A stretch of DNA of 64,000 nucleotides from CADEFX01 sp963840425. GTDB taxonomy: Bacteria; Pseudomonadota; Alphaproteobacteria; Rhizobiales; Hyphomicrobiaceae. A program made the translations under genes and the position numbers. A model generated the notes under the pieces. The model saw nothing but the letters and a program-made list of their open reading frames with translations. It searched no databases and was not told the DNA's origin. The stretch covers positions 1 to 64,000 of the forward strand of contig CAWIYZ010000023.1 in assembly GCA_963840425.1 (NCBI GenBank). The letters are read 5' to 3'. Each line of letters begins with the position of its first letter. Position 1 is the stretch's first letter. This document shows, piece by piece, positions 46,683-53,998 of the stretch.

Positions 46683-46783
46683 ATTCCGGATCCTGTGTGA
46701 AGAGTTCGTGCTGGCGGGGTCTACACTCAGGATGCGGAAATTTCAATCCGCCGGCCTTGTTCGAGCCACTCGAGACCAACAAG

Positions 46784-46816
46784 AAGAGGCCCGCGCGGCA
46801 AGCCGGCGGGCCTCAA
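46784..46816 (-). terminator. Rho-independent terminator (putative)
   Basis: GAGGCCCGC at 46786-46794 pairs with 46806-46814. Reading the minus strand, a T-rich stretch (TTCTTGTT) follows. It sits downstream of the small secreted protein gene that ends at 46877. Confidence 0.5.
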
Positions 46817-46876
46817 CGTCGGCATGAGCACAGATTGCTGATTTGCTGTCCGGTGCTCGCCTAAAGCAGGCTTGTC

Positions 46877-47071
46877 TTAGGGCTTCTTGCGCTGCGCGAG
46901 ATCGGCGCAAGCCTTGGTGAATTCCGTCTGCGTCCAAGGCATGCCGGCCTTGTAGCCGTCGCGGCACTGGATTTCGGTCGGCCCTTGTGGCGGCTGCGGC
47001 GCCGGCGTGGTCTGGGCCAGCGCGGAACCCATGCCGGCCAGCGTAATCAGAACAGCGAGTGTAGTTTTCAT
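46877..47071 (-). CDS. Small secreted protein, unknown function
   Basis: Sixty-four residues with a signal peptide (MKTTLAVLITLAGMGSALAQ). A proline-rich linker TTPAPQPPQGPTEIQ follows, then CRDGYKAGMPWTQTEFTKACADLAQRKK with two cysteines. The mature part is only about 45 residues and the cysteines could form one disulfide. I do not recognise a named family. Located between gyrA and a LysE exporter, with a terminator after it. Confidence 0.65.
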   Translation of the reverse strand: MKTTLAVLITLAGMGSALAQTTPAPQPPQGPTEIQCRDGYKAGMPWTQTEFTKACADLAQRKKP

Positions 47072-47289
47072 TGCTCGACTCCTGGTTCATTCGACCAATG
47101 CCGAGTCAACGCGAACACACGGATCGCGTTCCGAACCCACTCCGAGTTCCAACGAACGAAACGCAAGTCGCTCGACGGCTGTAGCTTTGCGATGAACGGA
47201 AGCTGAACAGCGCAACCGGCAAGAGGCACGTTCAGTGCAATGCGCCTGAGGTGGAACTCACGCGCGATGCCACCTCGGGCTCTGCGCTC

Positions 47290-50082
47290 CTAGCCCGAGG
47301 TTTCGGGTGCATCGCCGTTCTCCGCACCATTCTCTGCCGCACCGTTGCCATCCTCCGGAATACGCTCGACCGACACGACCTTCTCGTCCTCATCGGTGCG
47401 GAAGATGCGCACGCCCTGAGTATTGCGGCCGGCGATGCGGATGTCATCGACCGGACAGCGGATGAGCTGCCCTGCATTGGTCACCAACATCACCTGATCG
47501 TGCGCTTCGATCGGAAAGGAGGCGACCAGTGAGCCGTTGCGCTCGTTGACGACCATGGCGGCGATGCCTTTGCCGCCGCGCCCCGAGATCCGGTACTCAT
47601 AGGATGACGTGCGCTTGCCGAAGCCGCGCTCGGACAGCGTCAGCACGAACTGCTCCTTGGCCGAAAGCTCGGCATAGCGCTCGCTGGAGAGTTCCTCCGG
47701 CCCATCGATCGTCTCTGCATCGGCCTCCGGCTCAGCCGCCAGCTCACCGTCCTCCGCACCCTGCTCACGGCGCATGGCGGATGCCTGCTTCAGGTATGCC
47801 GCCCGTTCCGCCGGCGTTGCCTCGACATGCAGCAGGATCGCCAGCGAGATGACGTGATCGGCTTGACCATCGGCTTCACCGAGCCGGATACCGCGCACGC
47901 CGTCGGAGTCGCGGCCCTTGAACAGCCGCACATCCTCGACGGGGAAGCGGATGCTCTGGCCGTGTGCGGTCGTCAGCAGAACGTCCTCCGAGGGACGGCA
48001 GATAGCGACGCGCACGATACGGTCGCCCTCGTCCAGCTTCATGGCGATCTTGCCATTGCGATTGATGTTCTCGAAATCGGTAAGCGCATTGCGCCGTACG
48101 TTGCCGGACCGCGTGGCGAACATCAGTTGCAGATCAGCCCAAGCTGCCGGGTCCTCGGGCAGCTGCAGAATCGAGGTGATCACCTCGTCCTGCTGCAGCG
48201 GCAGCAGATTGATGAGCGCCTTGCCGACCGACTGCGGCGTCGCCGCCGGCAATCGCCACACCTTCATGCGATAGCACATGCCGCGCGAGGAGAAGAACAG
48301 CAGGGGGGTATGTGTGGAGGCGACGAAGATCTGCGTGACGAAATCCTCGTCCCGTGTCGCCATGCCGGAGCGGCCCTTGCCGCCGCGCCGCTGCGCGCGA
48401 TAGGTGGAGAGCGGCACGCGCTTGATGTAGCCCTTGTGGCTCACCGTGACGACCACGTCCTCGCGCTGGATCAGGTCCTCGTCCTCGACCTCGCCCTCCA
48501 TCTCGACGATCTCGGTGCGGCGCGGCACGGCGAACTCGGTCTTGATGGCAGTCAGCTCCGACTTGATGATGTCGACGATGCGGCCGCGCGAGGACAGGAT
48601 CGCCAGGTATTCCTTGATCTCGTCGGCGATCTTCTGCAGGTCGTTGCCGATCTCGTCACGGCCGAGCGCTGTCAGGCGCGACAGGCGCAATTCGAGGATG
48701 GCGCTCGCCTGCTCCTCGGAAAGCCGGCAGGTACCGTCAGGGGCGATGCTGTGGCGCGGATCAGCGATGAGCTCGACCAGCGGACCTACGTCCTTTGCCG
48801 GCCACGCCCGTTCCATCAGTTGCTCCTTGGCGACGGCAGGGCTGGGCGCGCGCCGGATCAGACTGATCATCTCGTCGATGTTGGCGACCGCGATGGCGAG
48901 ACCGACCAGGACATGGGCGCGATCTCGTGCCTTGGCGAGCAGATGCTTCGTGCGCCGGCTGACCACCTCCTCGCGGAAGGCGGTGAAGGCCTGGATCAGG
49001 TCGCGCAGGTTGAGCTGCTCGGGCCGGCCACCGTTGAGCGCGATAATGTTGGCGCCGAACGTGCTTTGCAGATCGGAAAAGCGCCAGAGCTGGTTCAGCA
49101 CCACATCTGACATCGCATCGCGCTTCAGCTCGATGACAATACGCATGCCTTCCCGGTTGCTCTCGTCCCACAGATCCGAGATGCCTTCGATCCTCTTATC
49201 GCGCACCTGCTCGGCGATCTTCTCGATCAGCACGCGCTTGTTCACCTGATAGGGGATGGCCGTGACGATCAGCGCCTCGCGATCCTTGCGGATCTCCTCT
49301 ACGTGCACTTTGGCACGCATGATGATGGAGCCGCGGCCCTTGTGATAGGCGGCGAGCGTGCCGGCGCGGCCGAGGATCAGACCGCCGGTCGGGAAATCGG
49401 GACCTTGCACGATCTGGCACAGATCGTCGATCGCGATCTCGGGATTATCCAGATGCGCGATGCAGGCGTCGATCACCTCCCCCAGGTTGTGAGGCGGCAC
49501 ATTGGTGGCCATGCCGACGGCGATGCCACCCGAACCATTGACGAGCAGGTTCGGGAACTTCGCTGGCAACACCACCGGCTCCTGCAGCGTGCCGTCGTAG
49601 TTCTCGCGGAAATCCACCGTGTCCTTGTCGAGATCGTCGAGCAGCGTGCCGGCCACCTTGGTCAACCGGCATTCCGTGTAGCGCTCCGCTGCCGGCGGGT
49701 CGCCGTCGACCGAGCCGAAGTTGCCCTGGCCGTCGACCAGCGGCAGGCTCATGGAGAAATCCTGGGCCATGCGCACGAGCGCATCGTAGATAGGCGCGTT
49801 GCCGTGTGGATGATATTTACCCATCACCTCGCCGACGACACGGGCCGACTTGACGTACTTCTTGTTCCAGTCGAGCCCGAGCTCGTTCATCCCGAACAGG
49901 ATGCGGCGGTGCACGGGCTTCAGCCCGTCGCGCACATCGGGCAGCGCGCGCGAGACGATCACGCTCATGGCGTAATCGAGATAGCTGCGCTTCATCTCCT
50001 CGGTGACAGTGATCGGCCTGATGTCGCTCGGGCCGCGATCCTGTGGCGTACCGCCGCCCGCAGTCTTGTCGTTGTCGGCCAA
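47290..50082 (-). CDS. gyrA: DNA gyrase subunit A
   Basis: A 930-residue gyrase A that cuts and rejoins DNA for negative supercoiling. The catalytic tyrosine is Tyr135 in AAERYTECRL. The quinolone-determining region reads HPHGNAPIYD at residues 91-100: the positions matching E. coli Asp82, Ser83 and Ala84 are Asn95, Ala96 and Pro97, while Asp87 is kept as Asp100. C-terminal beta-pinwheel repeats include the GyrA-box-like QRRGGKGRSG. The region near residues 735-800 is acidic and longer than in E. coli. The start is TTG at 50082, since no in-frame ATG is nearby. Confidence 0.97.
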   Translation of the reverse strand: MADNDKTAGGGTPQDRGPSDIRPITVTEEMKRSYLDYAMSVIVSRALPDVRDGLKPVHRRILFGMNELGLDWNKKYVKSARVVGEVMGKYHPHGNAPIYDALVRMAQDFSMSLPLVDGQGNFGSVDGDPPAAERYTECRLTKVAGTLLDDLDKDTVDFRENYDGTLQEPVVLPAKFPNLLVNGSGGIAVGMATNVPPHNLGEVIDACIAHLDNPEIAIDDLCQIVQGPDFPTGGLILGRAGTLAAYHKGRGSIIMRAKVHVEEIRKDREALIVTAIPYQVNKRVLIEKIAEQVRDKRIEGISDLWDESNREGMRIVIELKRDAMSDVVLNQLWRFSDLQSTFGANIIALNGGRPEQLNLRDLIQAFTAFREEVVSRRTKHLLAKARDRAHVLVGLAIAVANIDEMISLIRRAPSPAVAKEQLMERAWPAKDVGPLVELIADPRHSIAPDGTCRLSEEQASAILELRLSRLTALGRDEIGNDLQKIADEIKEYLAILSSRGRIVDIIKSELTAIKTEFAVPRRTEIVEMEGEVEDEDLIQREDVVVTVSHKGYIKRVPLSTYRAQRRGGKGRSGMATRDEDFVTQIFVASTHTPLLFFSSRGMCYRMKVWRLPAATPQSVGKALINLLPLQQDEVITSILQLPEDPAAWADLQLMFATRSGNVRRNALTDFENINRNGKIAMKLDEGDRIVRVAICRPSEDVLLTTAHGQSIRFPVEDVRLFKGRDSDGVRGIRLGEADGQADHVISLAILLHVEATPAERAAYLKQASAMRREQGAEDGELAAEPEADAETIDGPEELSSERYAELSAKEQFVLTLSERGFGKRTSSYEYRISGRGGKGIAAMVVNERNGSLVASFPIEAHDQVMLVTNAGQLIRCPVDDIRIAGRNTQGVRIFRTDEDEKVVSVERIPEDGNGAAENGAENGDAPETSG

Positions 50083-50465
50083 GTTGGAACCGCCATTCGA
50101 TAGTTGACGTTATGTGCACACATGTGGAGCGCCACGGCGCCCGCACCCCGGAGCAACGCTTCCGGCCCGCTCGACATGGACGGCGTCCAAAGCCATCCGC
50201 CTGTGGCGCAGTTTTGTCTTAGCGCAAACCCCGGGAGCACGCTACAGGATGCCAGAAGCAAATCCGGCTGTGCACAATTTTATACATCAAAACAGGCACT
50301 TGCCGGGCATTCTAAAACGTCGCAGCGGAGCCGCGAACCGCTGTCTTGCGCCCGCCATTGCAGCCGGTTAGGTCCCGTCCCACATGTTGCGCGGATTGCG
50401 CGTACCGCCGTTGCGGAAAAGCAGAAATTCGGATCACTCCCGGGCCCATCAGGAGACCATCGCAG
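50083..50465. other. Divergent intergenic region between gyrA and PRC-barrel gene
   Basis: About 380 bases. It should hold promoters for both genes. A TTGACG occurs at 50104 on the plus strand, but I see no clear -10 partner. No gene was recognised. Confidence 0.4.
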
Positions 50466-51194
50466 ATGCATAGACTTGCCCTCAGTGTCGCGGCAGCAGT
50501 TGCGCTTGCCGCCGTGATGCCGGCGCTGGCGCAGCAACCGCCCCAGGTGCCGATCCCCAGAGGGGTCTTCGTCAAAGGGCAGACTCCGGGTCAGTATCTC
50601 GCCAGAGATCGCCTGATCGGCCTGCCCGTACACAATGCGAGCGGCCAGATCGTCGGCGACATCGAGGACCTGATCATCGGCCCCGACAACGTCGTCGAGG
50701 GGATCGTCATGGGCACCGGCGGCTTCTTCGGCGCCGGCGAGAAGAAGGTCGGCGTCCGCCTTGGGGCGCTGCAGATCGCGCAAAAGGATGGCAAGACCGT
50801 TATCTCGCTGCCAGCCGCCAGCAAGGAGGTGTTGACGGTGCTCGAGTCGTTCAAACGCGCGGAGCCCAAGCGCACGCTGATGGACCGCGCCAAGGACAAG
50901 GCGCAGGAGCTGACCGACAAGACCAAGGACAGCGCCGGTCCCGCTTATGAGCAGGCGAAGGAGAAAGCGCGGCAGGCCTACCAGTCCGCCAAGGAGCAGG
51001 CAGGTCCTGCGTATCAGCAGGCCAAGGAGCAGGCCAAGCAAGCCTACGAGAAGGCCAGGGAGCAGGCCGGCCCGGCTTATGACGAGGCTAGGAAGTCCGC
51101 CAAGGAAGCCTACGACAAGGCCATGGCCGCCGCGCGCGAGGCCTACAACAAGGCAACGGAGAAGGCTGGCGACGCACCGGCCACGAAGCAATAG
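50466..51194 (+). CDS. Exported PRC-barrel protein with LEA-like repeat tail
   Basis: A 242-residue protein. The ATG at 50466 follows GGAG and begins a signal peptide (MHRLALSVAAAVALAAVMPA to ALAQ). Residues about 40-120 form a PRC-barrel (LIGLPVHNASGQIVGDIEDLIIGPDNVVEGIV). From about residue 142 to the end there are near-22-residue repeats built from AGPAYEQAKEKARQAYQSAKE-like units, an amphipathic Ala/Lys/Glu helix as in LEA and apolipoprotein-like proteins. It probably protects or coats the envelope under stress. A strong terminator follows. Confidence 0.8.
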   Translation: MHRLALSVAAAVALAAVMPALAQQPPQVPIPRGVFVKGQTPGQYLARDRLIGLPVHNASGQIVGDIEDLIIGPDNVVEGIVMGTGGFFGAGEKKVGVRLGALQIAQKDGKTVISLPAASKEVLTVLESFKRAEPKRTLMDRAKDKAQELTDKTKDSAGPAYEQAKEKARQAYQSAKEQAGPAYQQAKEQAKQAYEKAREQAGPAYDEARKSAKEAYDKAMAAAREAYNKATEKAGDAPATKQ

Positions 51195-51220
51195 ATCACG
51201 ATTGAAGTTTGCATCTCATC

Positions 51221-51254
51221 AAGCCCTCTGCCCCATGCGGCAGAGGGCTTTCTC
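51221..51254 (+). terminator. Rho-independent terminator
   Basis: A perfect 12-base stem (AAGCCCTCTGCC at 51221-51232 with 51239-51250) and a six-base loop are followed by TCTC. It ends the PRC-barrel gene and may also serve the convergent SDR gene, since A-residues precede it on the other side. Confidence 0.75.
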
Positions 51255-51274
51255 ATGCTGCGGCTCGGCAGCTC

Positions 51275-52024
51275 TCACATTGCCAGGAAGCCGCCGTCGA
51301 CGGCCAGCTCGACGCCGGTGATGTAGGACGCCTCGTCCGAGGCGAGAAACAGGTTGGCGTAGGCAACTTCCTCGATGCGGCCCTCGCGCGCCATTGGCAC
51401 GGCTTTCAGCATCGAGTTGCGGACCTCCGGGTCGGCGGTCAGCTTCGAGGTGCGCATCGGCGGCAGCAGGCCCGGATGCACCGAGTTGACGCGGATGCCG
51501 TCCTTGGCGAACTGCACGGCCGCCGACTTCGTCATCGTGCGAACGGCGCCCTTGGCAGCGTTGTAACCCATGTGCACGACCTTCTGCCCGACGACGCCGG
51601 AGATCGACGAGATGTTGACGATCGAGCCCCGGCCGGCCTTCTGCATGACCGGGTAGACCGCCCGCATGCCGAGAAACACGCCCTTGGCATTGATGCTCAT
51701 CTGCGTGTCCCAGACCTTCAGGCTGAACAGGTCGGGATCGCTGCCGCTGACGCCGGCATTGTTGATCAGGATGTCGAGCCGGCCATAGACCGAAAGCGTC
51801 ATGGACACCGCGGCGTCCCATTCTGCCTCACTCGATACGTCGTGACGCTGGAAGCGCGCTTCGCCGCCACTCGCGGAAATCGTACCGGCGACGTCCTTGC
51901 CTTCGGCCTCGAGAATATCGCTGATCACGACCTTGGCGCCCTCCCGCGCGAACAGGCGTGCCGTCGCCGCGCCCATTCCCGCGGCACCGCCGGTGACAAT
52001 CGCAACTTTGCCGTTCAGTCGCAT
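51275..52024 (-). CDS. SDR family oxidoreductase
   Basis: A 249-residue short-chain dehydrogenase. TGGAAGMG is at residues 11-18, SDILEAEG after the second strand has Asp (NAD preference), NNAG is at 88-91, NISSISGVVGQKVVHMGYNAAKGAV holds Ser140, Tyr154 and Lys158, and VHPGLLPPMRTSK follows. The ATG at 52024 has AGAGG upstream. It is divergent from two thioesterase genes, which suggests a shared acyl or cyclic-ketone pathway, but the substrate is unknown. Confidence 0.9.
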   Translation of the reverse strand: MRLNGKVAIVTGGAAGMGAATARLFAREGAKVVISDILEAEGKDVAGTISASGGEARFQRHDVSSEAEWDAAVSMTLSVYGRLDILINNAGVSGSDPDLFSLKVWDTQMSINAKGVFLGMRAVYPVMQKAGRGSIVNISSISGVVGQKVVHMGYNAAKGAVRTMTKSAAVQFAKDGIRVNSVHPGLLPPMRTSKLTADPEVRNSMLKAVPMAREGRIEEVAYANLFLASDEASYITGVELAVDGGFLAM

Positions 52025-52130
52025 GACATCCTCTCCCGAAGGTTCTTGCTTGTTGCTCCATCTTGCACAGGGACGCGCGGCAAAGCAAAAGGAGCCCTGC
52101 GCGATGTCGCGCCGGACGGAGGCACGGACG

Positions 52131-52547
52131 ATGGCGGGGTTGGTCACCTATCGAGGCGCGGTCTATCCCTGGCATTGCGACCACGTCGGCCATATGAACG
52201 TCATGTGGTACTCGGGCAAGTTCGACGAGGCGACCTGGGGCTTGTTCGCTGAAATCGGCGTCACGCCGACCTTCCTGCGCACTGAAGCCCGTGGCATGGC
52301 GGCGGTGCAGCAGAACATCACCTACAAGCGCGAGCTTCTGGCAGGAGATCTCGTCGAGGTCACAAGCCGCGTTCTCGAAGTCCGCGAGCGAACCATTCGT
52401 TTCGCACATGAGATGCGGAACACGGAGAACGGCGAGATCTGCGCCACGAGCGAGATCACCGCCGTGCATTTGGACCGGCAGGCGCGCAAGGCTTGTGCGT
52501 TCTCACCACAAATTCGCGCGGCAGCCGAAAAGCTGATCGAGGCCTGA
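52131..52547 (+). CDS. Acyl-CoA thioesterase (4HBT family)
   Basis: A 138-residue hot-dog fold protein. YPWHCDHVGHMNVMWYSGKFDEATW carries the Asp/His catalytic region of 4-hydroxybenzoyl-CoA-type thioesterases. ITYKRELLAGDLVEVTSRVLEV is the second strand pair. I use the ATG at 52131, nine bases after GGAGG; an ATG at 52104 is also possible. The next thioesterase gene begins immediately after its stop, so they form an operon. Confidence 0.85.
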   Translation: MAGLVTYRGAVYPWHCDHVGHMNVMWYSGKFDEATWGLFAEIGVTPTFLRTEARGMAAVQQNITYKRELLAGDLVEVTSRVLEVRERTIRFAHEMRNTENGEICATSEITAVHLDRQARKACAFSPQIRAAAEKLIEA

Positions 52548-52997
52548 ATGGCGCATCAACCCAAAGACCCGGATTTCCAGCAGCGCGTCGAAGCCAGCTT
52601 TGCGCGGCAGCGTGTGATGCAGACACTCGGAATTCAGATCACACGCCTGGAACCCGGGGAAATCGAGCTCACCATGCCCTACGCCGAGGCGTACACGCAG
52701 CAGCACGGCTTCATGCACGCAGGCATCATCTCAACTGCACTGGACAGTGCCTGCGGTTATGCCGCGTTCTCACTCATGCCGGCAGATGCTGCCGTGCTGA
52801 CCGTCGAGTTCAAGACCAACCTGCTGGCGCCGGCCGAGGGCGAACGATTCCTGTTTCGCGGGCGCGTGGTGAAACCCGGGCGCACGCTCACTGTCTGCGA
52901 GGCGCAGGCCCTTGCGTATCACCAGGGCGCGGAAAAACTGATCGCGACCATGACCGGCACATTGATGGCCATATTCGATCGTGGCATCCAGCAGTAG
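52548..52997 (+). CDS. PaaI-family thioesterase
   Basis: A 149-residue hot-dog fold thioesterase of the PaaI type. YAEAYTQQHGFMHAGIISTALDSACGYAAFSLMP contains the HGG-like turn and catalytic Asp. VLTVEFKTNLLAPAEGERFLFRGRVVKPGRTLTVCEAQA is the family's central sheet. The ATG directly follows the TGA of the preceding gene, indicating coupling. It hydrolyses aromatic or medium-chain acyl-CoA thioesters. Confidence 0.9.
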   Translation: MAHQPKDPDFQQRVEASFARQRVMQTLGIQITRLEPGEIELTMPYAEAYTQQHGFMHAGIISTALDSACGYAAFSLMPADAAVLTVEFKTNLLAPAEGERFLFRGRVVKPGRTLTVCEAQALAYHQGAEKLIATMTGTLMAIFDRGIQQ

Positions 52998-53003
52998 TCC
53001 CGC

Positions 53004-53504
53004 TCAGAACGGAATCTCGTCGTCGAGTTGCTTGTCGAAGCCGCCCTTGCCGCCATTCTTGCCGGCCGGGCGCCGGGAAGTCTCACTGCCGAAGCTTCCA
53101 CCACCATCGCCGTAGTCGGTCTGGCCGCCCTCCTGCATACCGGCGGCGCCGCCGCGCCCGTCGAGCATGGTGAGCTGGCTGTTGAAGCCCTGCAGCACGA
53201 CCTCGGTCGAGTAGCGCTCCTGGCCCTGTTGGTCCTGCCATTTGCGCGTCTGCAGCTGCCCTTCGATGTAAACCTTGGCGCCCTTCTTGAGGTACTGCTC
53301 GGCGACCTTGCACAGCCCCTCGTTGAAAATGACCACGCGATGCCACTCCGTCTTCTCACGCCGCTCGCCCGACGACTTGTCGCGCCAGGAGTCCGTCGTG
53401 GCGACGCGCAGGTTGGCGATCGGCCGCCCATCTTGGGTGCGCCGGATTTCCGGATCAGCACCCAGATTGCCAACGAGGATCACCTTGTTCACCGAACCGG
53501 CCAT
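53004..53504 (-). CDS. ssb: Single-stranded DNA-binding protein
   Basis: A 166-residue SSB. The ATG at 53504 gives the standard MAGSVNKVILVGNLGADPEIRRTQDGRPIANLRVATTDSWRDK OB-fold start. VYIEGQLQTRKWQDQQGQERYSTEVVL completes the fold. A Gly-rich linker follows and the last residues DDEIPF are the acidic tip that binds repair and replication proteins. An alphaproteobacterial SOS box lies 173 bases upstream. In many Rhizobiales uvrA is its divergent neighbour; here uvrA is 5.6 kb away. Confidence 0.96.
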   Translation of the reverse strand: MAGSVNKVILVGNLGADPEIRRTQDGRPIANLRVATTDSWRDKSSGERREKTEWHRVVIFNEGLCKVAEQYLKKGAKVYIEGQLQTRKWQDQQGQERYSTEVVLQGFNSQLTMLDGRGGAAGMQEGGQTDYGDGGGSFGSETSRRPAGKNGGKGGFDKQLDDEIPF

Positions 53505-53676
53505 GACCACCGCTCCTTCCTCACTCTCGAGCTGGCGCGTGGCAGGCCCAGCCGAAAGCATCTACATCTGATTCCGACGCTGCACCCTAAACCACGCCGT
53601 CGCGCCCACCGCCGGGGCACGACGCTTGTCCACCGCTTTCGTTGCGTCTGCGACCGGACCGGAGTTGCAGGCGCAT

Positions 53677-53691
53677 GTTCCCTCTACGTTC
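53677..53691. promoter_or_regulatory. Alphaproteobacterial SOS (LexA) box
   Basis: GTTC, seven bases, GTTC: an exact match to the alphaproteobacterial LexA site GTTC-N7-GTTC. It lies 173 bases upstream of the ssb start, read divergently. It predicts DNA-damage induction of ssb. Confidence 0.7.
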
Positions 53692-53797
53692 CAACATAGT
53701 GACCGCGCCAGATTGGCAAGGCGCAGGCCACCGCGGCCAGCGATCAGTTTCCGCGCGCAGTAGCGCTCGATTTGATTGCGGCGCCCACATCCCAAGG

Positions 53798-53947
53798 CCG
53801 TCATCCTCGAGCGGCGAGCGACACGCGAGCCGTCTCGGGGATCCAGCATAAGAAGTGCCGAAGGCTCGACATATCTTTGGTGTCTTCGACAGTCGCTGGA
53901 TCCCCGCGCCTCGATGCGCCAGCGGCGCACTCGCGCGAGGATGACGG
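53798..53947. repeat. 150-bp nested palindromic repeat
   Basis: The outer ends CCGTCATCCTCG and CGAGGATGACGG are inverted. Inside, GGGGATCCAGC and GCTGGATCCCC are a second inverted pair. The whole can fold into a long imperfect hairpin. Repeats with this GTCATCCTCG/CGAGGATGAC frame are very common between genes in Rhizobiales. Confidence 0.65.
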
Positions 53948-53998
53948 AAGAATTGCTCAGTTCAGCGCTGATTTTTTCAACTGATGCACTACTGGCGG

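Noticed and set aside
47827..49110. 427-residue plus-strand frame
   Set aside because: It lies wholly antisense to gyrA and has no protein motif; long antisense frames are expected in GC-rich genes.
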